From positions 1 to 64,000 of the forward strand of contig DF240846.1 in assembly GCA_000507305.1 (NCBI GenBank): a stretch of 64,000 nt of DNA, read 5' to 3'. Positions 11,011 through 22,678 of the stretch are shown piece by piece. This DNA comes from Breviolum minutum Mf 1.05b.01. Its lineage: Eukaryota; Sar; Dinophyceae; Suessiales; Symbiodiniaceae. The first letter of the stretch is position 1, and the number at the start of each line of letters is the position of its first letter. The notes below the pieces were generated by a model that had not been told where the DNA came from, ran no database searches, and saw nothing but the letters and a program-made list of their open reading frames with translations. A program made the translations under genes and the position numbers.

Positions 11011-11120
11011 TACCCAAATGCTTCATGTATGAATTATTTACCTTCATGAAAGGTGAAAACTGGCTACATTCAAGGGAAATGTAGGTACAAATTCCCAACA
11101 CATTCGGCGCACTTGGGATA
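11011..11120. repeat. Palindromic element, family F2 (diverged)
   Basis: The outer part of TACCCAAATGCTTCATGTATG is mirrored by ACATTCGGCGCACTTGGGA. The core arms TTTACCTTCATG and CATTCAAGGG are diverged. Confidence 0.4.
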
Positions 11121-11497
11121 GCTCCAATCCCTTGATTTGGTTATCCGTTCAACCGGGTTTTGTCACCCATGAAAATTAAACACCATAGGATCCATGTGAC
11201 TGGTGTATACAAGGGGGTTGTCACAAATTCCTTTTACTTTTTGGTAGGATAGGACCCCTTGCGCTTCGCCCTTGAGCGCTCTTGCGCGCTTGGGGGTTTG
11301 TGCCACATTCAATAAATATCCTCCAAATTCCATAGTGATATGGTGTTATGGTGACATGGTATGTCTTGCGCTCGCCCTTGCGCCCTCTTGCGCGGCCCTG
11401 CATTTTTGATGCCCCTATATCATGCTTCAAAATCCTATCTCCCCCGAAGATGTGATTGAAAGGGCCGTTGTTTTTAAATACATCATTATACAATATC

Positions 11498-11624
11498 TAC
11501 AAGGTGGGCCCCGGATCCACTTACAAATGGCGTGAAATAACCCCATATCAAGGGGCAACTGGGGTTCTAACTCTACTTATAGTAGTTAGAACCCCATTGT
11601 AACTAGTAGGGGCCCACCTTGTAC
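11498..11624. repeat. MITE-like foldback element, family F7
   Basis: ACAAGGTGGGCCCCGGATCC and TAGGGGCCCACCTTGTA are inverted ends. The interior repeats GTGAAATAACCCC and TCTAACTCTACTTATAG. Confidence 0.7.
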
Positions 11625-11706
11625 GGATCCAAGAATGCTTGATGTTTATATATAGTGGTCCATTTTTCAGCCAGCTATATTAGTTTGCCGGAATGTGGTA
11701 CAGTAG

Positions 11707-11804
11707 CTGGTTGGTGGTTCTTCTCCACCCATTTGAAAAATATGCTCGTCAAATTGAATCATTTCAGGGTGACCATGAAAAAAATATTTGAAACCACCAC
11801 CTGG
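11707..11804. repeat. MITE-like foldback element, family F1
   Basis: CTGGTTGGTGGTTCTTC at the left, the family core AAATATGCTCGTCAAATTG, and TTGAAACCACCACCTGG at the right. Confidence 0.65.
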
Positions 11805-11900
11805 GTACGGAATTCGGGGGAGAAAAAATCCCATACTAAATCCCGTGGATTTACCCAATTCCTTTGGCAATTACCGTCATTGACCATCATTTACCAGACC

Positions 11901-12188
11901 TCACCAGTGAGTCATGCAGGGAGATATGAAATTTCCTCCCTCGTACTGCTTGAATCTGCAATTGAGATTGGGCGTCACGGCGTCACTTGAATCTTCAGCG
12001 AGGTCTTGAGCAAGATCTTGAGCGAGCTTCTCCCAATGACAGATTGAGATTGTAATTTCTAAGCATTCCCCACTGTGGACGCTGATTCCACCAGTATCTG
12101 TAAGGCTCAAGGCCTTGATGTCACAGGCCGCAGTGTTGCATGTTGATGAACCATGTTGTATCTTAACAGGGCCCCTTGATTTGAGCAT
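11901..12188 (-). CDS. Weak coding-like minus-strand block
   Basis: An open frame of about 95 codons, free of MITE sequence, includes the acidic segment WEKLAQDLAQDLAEDSSDAV, which contains a short duplicated AQDLA unit. No family is recognised. It could be an exon of an unseen host gene or a chance frame. Confidence 0.25.
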   Translation of the reverse strand: MLKSRGPVKIQHGSSTCNTAACDIKALSLTDTGGISVHSGECLEITISICHWEKLAQDLAQDLAEDSSDAVTPNLNCRFKQYEGGNFISPCMTHW

Positions 12189-12588
12189 GTTGTGCTCGCA
12201 TCACTATGTAGGCCGTCTCTATGCAGCGTGACGTGTCACATGTGGGATCGAACTCAGGACCCATCTGGGGAGTTTCCCTGCGACTTCCAGGAGTTCATCA
12301 ATGGAAGTGGTTGGAGGGATAGAAATAATTCTCCTTCCGTAGTATCCTCAACTCCTTCAGTGGTCGACCGACCACAAAGGACAGCAAACATATCGATCAT
12401 TTGGATCAGTAGGGCTGTGTGCCGCAAAGTTGTAGGCTCCTTGAGTCAAGTAGAGGTGCTGGAGGAAGTAAATTTCAACACCATCTTGTAGACTGAGCCA
12501 GCAGTGGGGGATGAGGGGATTATCCAGATTGGTAGACTAAGGAAGCGTTGGTTTCGTTAGAATGTTGAGCATGATGTTTTTTTTCTGT

Positions 12589-12696
12589 ATACACCCCTGA
12601 AGTTTAACATGGAACCTAAAAATCAAACCCTGGAAAAGGAGATTCCTTTTGGAAACCATCATTTTCAGGTTCCATGTTTAACTTCGGGGGTGTACT
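12589..12696. repeat. MITE-like foldback element, family F6
   Basis: TACACCCCTGAAGTTTAACA is mirrored by TGTTTAACTTCGGGGGTGTA, and the inner GGAACCTAAAAAT by ATTTTCAGGTTCC. Flanking TGTATAC occurs on both sides and may be the target duplication. Confidence 0.75.
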
Positions 12697-13084
12697 GTAT
12701 ACTCGTTTTGTTGCTGCATTCATTTTGTTTGGTCAAACCCCTTTGAATAGCAAGTGACACACCCAGGTTGTTTTACAATTTTAGTACCGTGACCGTTTGG
12801 AAACAGGAACGTTCCTATAGGTATGTTTTGTTTGCATGTTAGTTTGGGGTGCTGCGCATCGCCATGGTGTATGCTGCAGTATTTTGGGTGTGGCCTACTG
12901 CCAGAAATAGTGACCACCAGGATTGTTGCATTTTTTAGTCCGGGAATCCCGAACTAAACCTTCAACTGTTATACTTGTGAGTTTGAAAGAGGCCAGAACA
13001 GATAATCTCCAATTTTATTTTTGTTAATGATTTGGACCTGATTTGGATATGATTCTGATAATATGTTTTTTTTTGAATGTTTTT

Positions 13085-13215
13085 TTTGGATTTAGGGAGG
13101 GGAATCGGCACCTCCAAGTCGTTGGCCGCCTTCTTCGCCACATGGCACTGACGTTGAATTTCATCCAAGCCTCGAGGCCGGAGATGCTTGGGGGGCCCCC
13201 ATTGGACACCGATCA
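13085..13215 (-). CDS. Possible isolated exon
   Basis: A GC-richer island whose minus strand reads LDEIQRQCHVAKKAANDLE between an AG|G acceptor-like site and a GAG|GTGCCG donor-like site. It is short and unassigned, kept only as an exon candidate. Confidence 0.25.
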
Positions 13216-13240
13216 TCACAAGATATGTTGGAAGACTATA

Positions 13241-13368
13241 GGGATGTCCTGCTGGTACTTAGTAACTAGGTTATAACCGACCCCTATATAAGTAGGTTAT
13301 AAGTCCCATAAGTAGGTTACAAACCAACTTACTAGCAAGTAATTAACTTCCATGGACATCCAAGTAGG
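13241..13368. repeat. MITE-like element, F3 subfamily
   Basis: GGATGTCCTGCTGGTACTTA at the left and TTAACTTCCATGGACATCC at the right, with ACCTACTTATAG-type interior repeats. The closest relatives in the window are at 5165 and 31138. Confidence 0.6.
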
Positions 13369-13807
13369 GAATATAATTTCCAGAGATTTTTCATCGTCTA
13401 AAGAACATATCGCGATCCTGGCCAACTATCCGCCGAATGTTTGGGATTTATGCTAGTTGAAAATTCAGGGTTCCAAAGATGTTCAAAGGGAATATGTGGG
13501 TGTTTCCTAAAATGGTGGTACCCCAAAATGGATGATTTATCATGGAAAACCCTATTAAAATGGACGATTTGGGGGTGCCGCCATCTAAGGAAACACCCAT
13601 GTCATGACCATTGACTTCCCTCAACCTAGACATCAAAAACATCTGGTGGATCGGATTGGTGCGTTGCAGGCTGTTATAAGGGCTTCCCAATCACCTCCAA
13701 ACCGTCCTTGGTATTTGAGAGATTTTGGGATGCCTTGGGCTCAATCGTCAACGTCAACAAATCCAAGTAGATAATCATCACCCCCCTTAGACAATCCCCA
13801 ATTGGGA

Positions 13808-13918
13808 TACCCTTTGGTAAACTAACATAGCTGGGTGGAATATCCCCATTTTCAGTGTAGTAAATGCATCTTCAGGGGATCCGTGTTCCAGCCAGCTATG
13901 TTAGTTTACCAGAGGGTA
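13808..13918. repeat. MITE-like foldback element, family F4
   Basis: TACCCTTTGGTAAACTAACA is mirrored by TGTTAGTTTACCAGAGGGTA, and ATAGCTGGGTGGAATA by a TTCCAGCCAGCTAT inner arm. Confidence 0.75.
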
Positions 13919-14027
13919 ATTCCGTTGAAAAAAAAAATGACCCAAGCAAACGACTCCATAATGGATCTTGTTCCCCTTTACCTGCCTCTCATTTGGCTGC
14001 TCCTGTTTACAATGGTGCCCACAAAAA

Positions 14028-14125
14028 ACTTGGGTTTTTCAACCCATTTGAAAAATATGCTCGTCAAATTGGATCATTTCCCCAGGTACAGTTGAACATT
14101 AAAAAAAAATGAAATCACCATCTAG
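14028..14125. repeat. F1 element with diverged left end
   Basis: The core AAATATGCTCGTCAAATTGG and a right end GAAATCACCATCTAG are clear. The left TGGTGG is reduced to CTTGGGTTTTTCAACC. Confidence 0.5.
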
Positions 14126-14504
14126 ACGATTCCAAAAATGGGACCCAGCTACATGTTCAACATCCGTAAATTGGACACCCCTTTCCCCATGTCCAACCCC
14201 TAAACCAAATTCCACTGAAAAAAACAGGTGACACCATTCTGGGCCATCTATATTATTATATTATATATACATAGAATTAAGGCCATTTTGGCTAGGATTC
14301 CCTTACAATCACCACCATTTGGAGTGACCTTCAACGTGAGGTCGCTATGAATTGCCTAGACACCTGGCTGCAACACTCATCTGCCATGAATAGCAGATTT
14401 TCCAAAACCGTACATTCGTGTGCAGCACCAAGAAACGCATCTCCGTCGCTTCTTGAAATCCCCGCCTTGGTATCATGGCACGTCAGCAAACCCCCATGTC
14501 AGGT

Positions 14505-14600
14505 ACCCCCATGACAGATACAGCCTTAATAAGGGGTTATTAACCATAGTTGTTCCCTTAATAAGGCCTTATTAAGGCTTTATTTCTCATGGGGGTACCT
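14505..14600. repeat. Foldback element, family F10
   Basis: CAGGTACCCCCATGA is mirrored by TCATGGGGGTACCT, enclosing CCTTAATAAGG / CCTTATTAAGG repeats. F10 fragments with the same TTATTAAGG motif are at about 2085, 20292, 23497, 26258, 28482 and 57375. Confidence 0.6.
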
Positions 14601-14717
14601 CACCATGGGGGCCCCGGTTGACCAGCCATGATAGTATTGTGACCAAGTCAAAGCGCAGTTGTAGTTGGTGTTTTTTGGTTGGACCCTCAACCATTTCCCT
14701 AAAGATCCAAAGAGCAT

Positions 14718-14838
14718 TAAATAGATTACGCCCCGGAAGATTAACATGGAACCTAAAAATCACCCAATTGCAAAGGAAAATCATCTTCCAAACCATCATT
14801 TTCAGGTTCCATGTTAATCTTCCAGGGCGTAATCTATT
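14718..14838. repeat. MITE-like foldback element, family F6
   Basis: AAATAGATTACGCCC is an exact inverse of GGGCGTAATCTATTT, followed inward by GAAGATTAACATGGAACC and its complement. This is the best-preserved F6 copy. Confidence 0.75.
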
Positions 14839-15452
14839 TATAACGATTCTAGGGTCCCACCTTATAAGGACGGGATAAAACTAATATGACATTATTTGAT
14901 TTGTCAAGCCAGCAATTTGAAACCTTCATTCATACTCTTTAAGATACCCCCACTGAGATTTGACGAATTGAAACGCGAAATAACCATAAATTTGAAGCCG
15001 GAGATACATTTTGAGAACCACCATTTTGGGGTATGTCGAGTTTTGCGAGTGTGAAACATATTTGAAACTTAGAGATACGGCCTTCTTCCTTTACCATTCT
15101 GTGGGGTCCGCCCGTGCAACATTTGGACAACTGCATTGTGTGTGATTTTTCTGGGTGGGCTGCTTGGTGGGGGTGAAAATGTTGCCCCACGCACAACCGA
15201 AAACTAACATGTCCCCTTTTTTTAAGGGACTATTTCACCAGGAAATACATCTGAACATTCTGAACCAACCAATTGACTTTCAGGAGACATTCGTTGGTTT
15301 CCGGGAGAGTAATATATTGACTCTTAGAGATCTGTTCCACACAACCTGTGTTGAGGAATCTATACTCGAAATAGGCATTTGAGAACCAACTGACAAAGAT
15401 TAAACAAACATGATTTTATGTTCAAAAGAACAACCGATATCAGTATTTATCG

Positions 15453-15635
15453 CTAGTTGGTGGTCGAACCACTCTGTTGAACATATTTCTGGCCAAATTA
15501 TCATATTTCACCAACCTAGATTTCCCTGAAAATAGGGGATGTCCCTTCCTTAGCTACCTTTTGGGTTGAGGTCGCGTCAGGTCGCTATAATTTGACCAGA
15601 TATTTGTCAAATGGGTATTTGAAAACACCACTTGG
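15453..15635. repeat. Composite F1-like element
   Basis: F1-like ends (CTAGTTGGTGGTCGAACC and TATTTGAAAACACCACTTGG) lie about 180 bp apart. The middle contains a GGTCGCTATAATTTGACC segment found elsewhere on its own, so another element probably inserted here. Confidence 0.45.
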
Positions 15636-15851
15636 GTCAAACTGGCGATCGTGCTGGGCACTTCATAAATTCCACAGTAAACAGTGAATTCAAACCCTCA
15701 AATTGACATCACTCAAATTAGTGATTTCAGATTAAGCAAAAAAACGCAGCTTTTTGTTTGGGGGAGCAAAACTCACCCCATACGCCATACACCTGGGAAG
15801 ATTAGCATGGAACTTGAGAATACATCACTAAAGGAACGTCTACATCAAATC

Positions 15852-15961
15852 CTACTTGGTGGTTGAACCAACCCATCTGAAAAATATGCTCGTCAAAATG
15901 GGTTCATCTTCCCCAATTTTCGGGGTGAACATAAAAAATATGTGAAACCTCCACCACCTGG
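15852..15961. repeat. MITE-like foldback element, family F1
   Basis: Left TTGGTGGTTGAACCAACCC, core AAATATGCTCGTCAAAATGG, right GTGAAACCTCCACCACCTG. Confidence 0.65.
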
Positions 15962-16198
15962 TATATATATGTGTATACACAACCGAAAAACTACCATGTC
16001 CCCTTTTTAAGGGACTATTTCAGTAGGGGAAATACATCTGAACCAACCATTGGCGTTTCCATTTTTTTGTTGGCCCTCCATCTGTCCCTTTGGCTCTGTC
16101 CACATTTGAGTTTCCAATAGTTCTCCAACTCCTTCCGGTTCTTCCTGGTGCGTGGCAGTCGCGGTCCGTCCCGTCCGTGGACCCGGTTCCTGGGAAAT

Positions 16199-16315
16199 AT
16201 ACACTCCCTGAAACTAAGAGTTTGCACCTGAAAATAGGCCGGGCCCCAGAAGGGAAACTCATTTTCCAACCATCCATTTTTTGGTGCTACTAGTATGTTA
16301 GTTTCAGGGAGGGTA
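16199..16315. repeat. MITE-like foldback element, family F5
   Basis: ACACTCCCTGAAACTAAG is mirrored by a TGTTAGTTTCAGGGAGGGT right end, with complementary inner arms. Confidence 0.65.
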
Positions 16316-16319
16316 ACAA

Positions 16320-17340
16320 AATTTTAAGAACCCTGATAAATGTTGACCTGACTGAACATGAGGATTTGAAAGAGGTAATCTTTACTATCTGTGTGCCATT
16401 TTTTGTCTATATCCATGTGATTTTTTTGCGGTGTAGATCATGAAAGAAACCGCCTTTTGGCTGAACATGATGAAGAAAGTACATTATGGGTGTTGTCCGA
16501 AATAGTGGTGTTTGAACATGAAGTAATACAACTACGAAGATTTGTACATGTTGAACATACATTCAAATATCCCTGGTTATATTTCATTAATTTTCATTAC
16601 TATTTTCTAGTGTTGATACTATACTAATATGAACCATTAACCATTTTGCGATCGTTCAATTTCAAATTCTACATCACCAATTTGACCTTTACCCAAAAAA
16701 TGTTCTTGGTTATTTTAATTCCCATTTGATCATTTGATGACATATCTTTAGAATATTTACGAACATCTTGTGAAGGTAATGTGACTGAAGTAGGAAGCTG
16801 TTTTGGTGCAAATATGTACCTTTCCCAAACAGTGTTCGCTGGTGTATTTGACTACAAAACTGGGTAATTAGTTTAGGGTGGATTGATTGTTCATACACCA
16901 GCCCCCATTGAGTCTCTTGTCTTGGATTTGCTTATTCGATGCTTGGAAAAAAACTACAACATATTCTCCCAAATGGTGGTTTTTCATGGTGGTTTACCAG
17001 GGTAAATCCGTAAAAACAAAATCACCAACAAAAAACAAATCCAAAAAATTCAATTTGGTCGCGTTTTTCCCCACCCAGTTGAAGAAATAGATGGCCTTTC
17101 AACAAATCCAAGTTGTGTCTTCAACTCAACCTGTTCCGAAAAGGTGTTTTTTTCACTCCATTAGCTCATCCAACGTTGCACCTCTGTTTTTCCTTGCTGG
17201 TCTTCCAAGCCTCAAGGTTTTTTGTTTCAACACACCGTGAGAGCAAGCACACCAGACCAGGCAAGGCAATCCCCTTAATTAGCCAATGATTAAAGAAATC
17301 CCTCAAGTTAGCCTTTTGGTAGAAGTTTGGGGGGGGGTGT
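16320..17340. other. AT-rich stretch without a supported gene
   Basis: No exon with credible splice sites and no complete foldback element was recognised. Local T-runs and ATTT-rich DNA predominate. Confidence 0.4.
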
Positions 17341-17482
17341 TCCAAACCTGGGACATCCAAAATCCTCGAAAACATACCTGGTGAATACATCGATGTTTGG
17401 AACCCCTAAAAAGCCGAGCAAAAAGGAGATGTTTGGGTGTTCGAATACCTCCTCAGTTTTGGTGTTTGGATGCAAAGGAAAA

Positions 17483-17579
17483 CTAGTTGGTGGTTTCAAC
17501 CTGTTTGAAAAATATTAGTCAAATTGGAGATCTTCCCCAAATGGGGGTGAAAATAAAAATAATTGAAACCACCACCCAG
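17483..17579. repeat. MITE-like foldback element, family F1
   Basis: CTAGTTGGTGGTTTCAACC and TTGAAACCACCACCCAG ends. The interior has AATATTAGTCAAATTGG rather than the GCTCGTC variant, marking an F1 subfamily shared with 22753, 26340 and 29097. Confidence 0.7.
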
Positions 17580-17693
17580 GAAAGGTGTGTTGTTTCACAA
17601 CCTTTGATCTTTGTTTGATGAACGGTGAAACCGTGAAAATCGGAAAAGTTTTTTGGATCCATGATGCTGGTACGAACTACATAAATGGTTGAG

Positions 17694-17798
17694 ATGGTTG
17701 GTGGTTGAACCAACCCCTTTGAAAAATATGCTCGTCAATTGGATCAATTTTTCCAGGTAGGGTTGAAAATATAAAAAAAATTGAAACCACAACCCAGG
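17694..17798. repeat. MITE-like foldback element, family F1
   Basis: GGTTGGTGGTTGAACCAACC at the left, the GCTCGTCAATTGG core and TTGAAACCACAACCCAGG at the right. Only about 115 bp separate it from the previous F1 copy. Confidence 0.7.
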
Positions 17799-17989
17799 TC
17801 GATATTTACAGTCAAGGTAGCAAGGTATTTGGATGTGCATAGTACATCTGGCCAATCTATTATAAATCCTTAAGCCTTAACCGATAACCTGAATGTTTCG
17901 GCCGTTTTGGGGGGGACACTTCCCTTACTAAACCACCATTTGGGGTGACTGAGGTCCTCGCGGTACCCTTAAATTCCCGGCCATGATGA

Positions 17990-18080
17990 GAATCACTTTC
18001 GTCAGCTTCCTCCGACCCGGATGTTGTCACATCTGGGACCCGTCCCGTGCCTCTGTCTTGTGGCAACCATTTCACCAGAA
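17990..18080 (-). CDS. Possible isolated exon, acidic
   Basis: The minus strand reads WLPQDRGTGRVPDVTTSGSE then EADESDSH in a GC-richer island. Composition is coding-like and matches no MITE family. Splice limits are unclear. Confidence 0.25.
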
Positions 18081-18176
18081 GTTTCTCTAATTTTTCGGCC
18101 TCAAGAGGTTCAAAATTTCAAAGGTTGAGGGGTTCAAAGAAATCCAAAATCCCCAGAAATGAACCCAAAATATGAT

Positions 18177-18277
18177 CTTGTTGGTGGTTTCAACCTATTT
18201 GAAAAATATTATATAGTCAAAATAGGAATCTTCCCCAAATAGGGGTGAAAATAAAAATATTTGAAACCACCACCTAG
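18177..18277. repeat. MITE-like foldback element, family F1
   Basis: TTGGTGGTTTCAACC and TTGAAACCACCACCTAG ends with AGTCAAAATAGG core. Confidence 0.7.
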
Positions 18278-18727
18278 TGATGGCAGTCTTTGATCCACCA
18301 AAACTTATATCCCTCAGAATCAGACGGGATCTCAAGTCACGAATCGTGGGGACTGGAGATCCCAAAACTAACCGCTCTTCAGAGTCAAACCCCTCTATGG
18401 GAGAGTCCAAGGATTCTTAGGGATAAGTTAAACTCAATATTTTTTGTAGACCTACTTAGCTATAGGTTCCCCGTATCAACATGACACAAAAAAGACTTGA
18501 ACGAAACATCATGTCAGGCCACTAAAGGGTCATCTTTAACAAAGGTCATTATTTGACAGCAACCCAAACTTCATGCACTATTGTAAGGGAAATCACTCAA
18601 AGTGTTCCAACAAAATTGCCGCTTGTTTGATCTTCCGAATGTTTAAGGCTTGACAAAACCAAGCTTTCCCAAAAAAAGGGAACTCCCTTCACCAAAAACT
18701 TATCGCGAAATTTGGTTCAACTTCATC

Positions 18728-18839
18728 TACACCCCAGAAATTTAACACAGACACCAAAAATGATGGGTATCTCCTTGAAAATGTATCTCCTTTGAAACAT
18801 GGCTATCTTGGGTATCTATGTTAGATTTCCGGGGTGTAT
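18728..18839. repeat. MITE-like foldback element, family F6
   Basis: TACACCCCAGAAATTTAACA and TTAGATTTCCGGGGTGTA are inverted ends. The interior duplicates GGGTATCT. Confidence 0.6.
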
Positions 18840-19064
18840 CCCTCGCAATCGAACGTCCCCCGTCATTCATGTGCAAACTGGGAATTTGCCAAAAAGGGTT
18901 GCAACTGAGACCGCTTGATGATGAGCCTGGGAAATTCTCGTGTGATATAGTCTCAAATAGGATGATGTACCAGCAACCTGTGCCACAACCATTGGCTCCA
19001 AAGCGATTAACTTTTTGTATATATCTCATCCTCCGTCCAGACCAAACAAACACAACTTCAATGT

Positions 19065-19191
19065 CTAGTTGGTGGTTTTGACCACCCATCTTGAAAAAAT
19101 GAATTTGTCAAATTGGATGGTTTCGGATCAATTTCATGTTTTTTTTCGGGCTGAACATTCCTACAAGAACTGTGAAATCTAGGACCACCAA
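19065..19191. repeat. Diverged F1-like element
   Basis: The left end CTAGTTGGTGGTTTTGACC is clear. The right side ends in AGGACCACCAA after an expanded interior. Confidence 0.4.
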
Positions 19192-19577
19192 TTTCATGGT
19201 CAGACTGTGATGTATTGTCAAGGTCATTATTTGACACCAACCCAAAGTTCATGCACTATTATAAGCGAAATCCTTCAAAAATACAAGGTGAGCCCCTACC
19301 AGTTATAAATGGGGTGAAATAACTCCTATAAGCAGGGTGAAATCACCCCAGTTACCCAATTATTTTCGGCCATTTGTAGTTGTTATTTGATCCGCCGCTA
19401 TTTGATCCCCCAATTTTTGTGTAATTTAATGAACCTGTGTAAGCTACGTTGACATCCCTTGAAATTCACGCCTTCTTCTTGGCAATGAGCATGCCTTTCG
19501 CAGTTGCCTCCATTGAAACTGTGAGACAACAACTTTACTCCCCCCAGCTAGTTGGTGTCTGGTGTTTTTTCATGAAA

Positions 19578-19790
19578 ATGGGTTCCTGCCAGTTATAAGT
19601 GGAGTTATAACCCTTATAAATGGCCGAAAATAATTGGGTAACAGGGGTTATTTCACCCTACTTATAGGAGTTATGACCCCATTCATAACTAGTTGGTGGT
19701 TGAACCAACCCCATTTGAAAAATATGCTCGTCAAAATGGGAATCTTCTTCAAATAGGGAAGCACATGAAAAAAATGGTTGAAACCACCAG
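19578..19790. repeat. F7 element abutted or interrupted by an F1 element
   Basis: F7 sequence (CAGTTATAAGTGGAG ... CCCATTCATAACTAGT) runs into an F1 element starting CTAGTTGGTGGTTGAACC at 19689 and ending near 19790. The expected F7 right end GGGGCCCACCTTGTA is absent, so the F1 insertion or a deletion removed it. Confidence 0.55.
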
Positions 19791-20463
19791 AATAGGTGTG
19801 TCTTCCAATGAAAACCCTGAACTTTCGCTGGAAATGTTGGGGTGTACCTTGGTAAAGGAAGCTACATAAAAAACAACACTTCTTTATCAATAGCTTTGGA
19901 TTTGCCTCACCTCAATCCACCATTTTGTGACCCGCGAGATAAACAACCAAGAAAAACAAAACATGTTTGATTTTCTTTCTTTTTTTTCAATTTCGGGGTT
20001 TGCCACAATCACTTGAAACAACCCTAAAGAAATTGGAGAAACCCTGCATCACCAAGGGTCAATACCTGTTAATCTTTAGGGTTGATTTTCCCAAATATAT
20101 AATTTTTTTAAACCAAAAAAATGTGGTTGATGGCTTTATTCCCCCTGGCGCAAACAAAAAGAGTTGATCGAACCTGGTACATAGACGCATCAATCAATGC
20201 TTAATGAATCAACAGGGCTTTTCACGGTAATTTTCGACTTGAAGCATGATTTTTGGAGAAAATGGGTAGAGGTTCTACAGTAGCTTTAATCCCCTCAGAA
20301 ATAGCCGGCCTTATGATCAGGGCTTATAAAAACTCATTATAAATTGGGTTTCCCTTAATAACGTCGGCTATGAAATCCTTGCCGCCGGACGAAATCTCGC
20401 CGCCGCCTCTCCTTTCACTTCGGCCATGCCTCTGCGGGTTGAAGTTTCGGAAAAAACACATGC

Positions 20464-20570
20464 ACTCCATGGGACGATGGTATATTTACCTATACATGAA
20501 TGGTTGATTTTGATGGTTTTCATGTAGGTAAATATATATATATATACCAATCCCATGGATAGTATGGGTA
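20464..20570. repeat. Palindromic MITE-like element, family F2
   Basis: CTCCATGGGACGATGGTATA and an expanded (AT)n arm ending TACCAATCCCATGGATAG flank the GTAGGTAAATATA core. Confidence 0.55.
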
Positions 20571-21612
20571 TTTATATACCTACACGTACTTTTGGCTTAA
20601 AATTTCAATATGTCGGTAAATATATAGGACATATTCCACACATTTCCACATCTGGAATTTGCAGTTTGGTAGAACTTTGGACTTTGGGAAAACTGGCAGA
20701 TGTTCTGAGGTCTTTTGAAACTGGTCTTTGACTTCTGGGTTATATGCCTATATGCATTATATGCATCATATGTAAATATATTTATAATAATATGTATATA
20801 TATATATAAACATGTATGGACAGATTCATGCAAATGTTTATACATAGCACTTGGAAAACAAATTGCACAGTTCATACGAGTTTGTTTATATCGATCCCCG
20901 GGCCAACCCACCGATCTTACTTGTTTGGCTCTCTAATCAACAGAATGGCATAGATAACACTCTGAGAAAAAAGGCTTGGACATCTTTATCATTACCATTT
21001 TGAAAATGGCATCGTTTCAGAGACAATGAGTGTTCAATGCTTGTCAAGGGTGAACAATCAGGTCACCAGGTCTGCAATTTTATAGGTCCCGTAAATGGGA
21101 GTGCATTCACCCAATTTATATATATATATACTAACTAGTTATGATCAGTTCCATGAGCCACCACGTATCACAAACCCACTTGGCTATATTACCCCAACCA
21201 TCACCCCCTTGGAGGATCATCCTGGCTTGTAAGCAGCTAGCAACTGTGGTTTGAAGTTCCTAGCTGAGGCAACGTTCTCCTTCCAAATGGCCTTTCATAT
21301 GGCTTATAAATGGAGTAACTAACCCTTACTCAGCCAAAGGACCACAGAATGAAGTAGTTTAAACTCTATTTTTCCTACCAAACATGTAATCCCCAAAAGA
21401 TTAAAGGTTTGCCACATGGCTGAGTCAGAAACACTTACTAACTGGAATGGCCCTCCAAGCAGAAAAAGCACCCCCCCTGTCGTCTCGACCTCGTGTAAAC
21501 TCAGACACACTGAGTTCACCCTCTCCGTCGGCATCTAGCACCTTCGCTGGTCATTTTTGATGTCTTTCGTTGAAAGCTTTGAGGCAAAAAATTTCCCGTA
21601 AAACATGTTTTT

Positions 21613-21714
21613 CTGGTTGGTGGTTGAACCAACCCATGTCAAAAATGATTAGTCAGAATGGATCATTTCCCCAGGTATGGGTGAACATAACAAAAAATTG
21701 AAACTACCACCTGG
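21613..21714. repeat. MITE-like foldback element, family F1
   Basis: CTGGTTGGTGGTTGAACC and TTGAAACTACCACCTGG ends. Core ATTAGTCAGAATGG. Confidence 0.65.
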
Positions 21715-22052
21715 TTATTTAATTCATAGATTGTTTTCTGCTAATGATTCACTTTCATCATGTATTGGCTTAAAAAAATATTTCCCCAAGGATCATTTCT
21801 TTTGGGGGGGGGTTGTTCTTTTTCCAGCTTTCGGGAGACATCCCACGAGGAATGGATCCTTTTCATCTCCTTGGAAAACAAGTTGCTGATATGTTCCATC
21901 AACTTTACCCCTAAAACCAGGCACAGTTGCCGAAAAAAAAAGGTATATATACATATATATACTATGTTTTCCAGGTTCCAAGTATTGATTTTCAGGGGAT
22001 ATCTTAGTCTTCAGGGCACTTATTGCTCGCTAGAAGAGATTCGGTTGAAAAA

Positions 22053-22153
22053 TACCCATATGCTCCGAATGTATGGAATATTCACATTATTCCATACATG
22101 TACCATGAATTTCAGCCATTCATGTAGGTAAATATTCCATACATTCGGAGCAT
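22053..22153. repeat. Palindromic MITE-like element, family F2
   Basis: TGCTCCGAATGTATGGAATA is mirrored by TATTCCATACATTCGGAGCA at the right end. This is the most perfect F2 arm in the window and represents the GAATATTC variant also seen at 1824. Confidence 0.7.
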
Positions 22154-22678
22154 GGAGATGGAGATCCGTAAAAGCAACTTAAGGTTTAGGAGGTCCATTT
22201 CTTTCCATCCTGGCTGGAGCATGTTTCCTATGTGTTTTGCATGTAAAGATTGGGACCTGAAAAACGATACAACAAGACTTTGAAAGTGAAACCCCCGCAG
22301 TCCAAAAACCATTAAGTAAATAGTCGTTTGGAAAAGACCATTATTTTAGTAGGGATTTATAGGGATTTATAGTCAACAATTCCAGGGGACAATTGTTTAA
22401 TCGTCTCTGACTTCCAGTGTATATGCTTTAGGATGAGAGGTGTTCCATGGTGAGAGAATTTCATCAAGCATGATGAAATCCACTTTTTTGTTGTGTTCTT
22501 TTGTTCAGCGTTTGAAACGTCAAAATCATATTCAAAGTTGTGATGTTCAAAGGTTTTTTTGTGTTTTTTGGTAAATATTAAGGGACAATAACGCATTCAT
22601 AATTTCTCAACAAATATCAATAAGGCCTTATTTCTTTGGGAGGATTTTTTCCAATAATTGCCAGGGCTGGTTCCCATC

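Noticed and set aside
16007..16293. Several open frames on both strands at 16.0-16.3 kb
   Set aside because: They overlap an F5 foldback element at 16199-16315, and the remaining GC-rich island has no consistent splice limits in any single frame.
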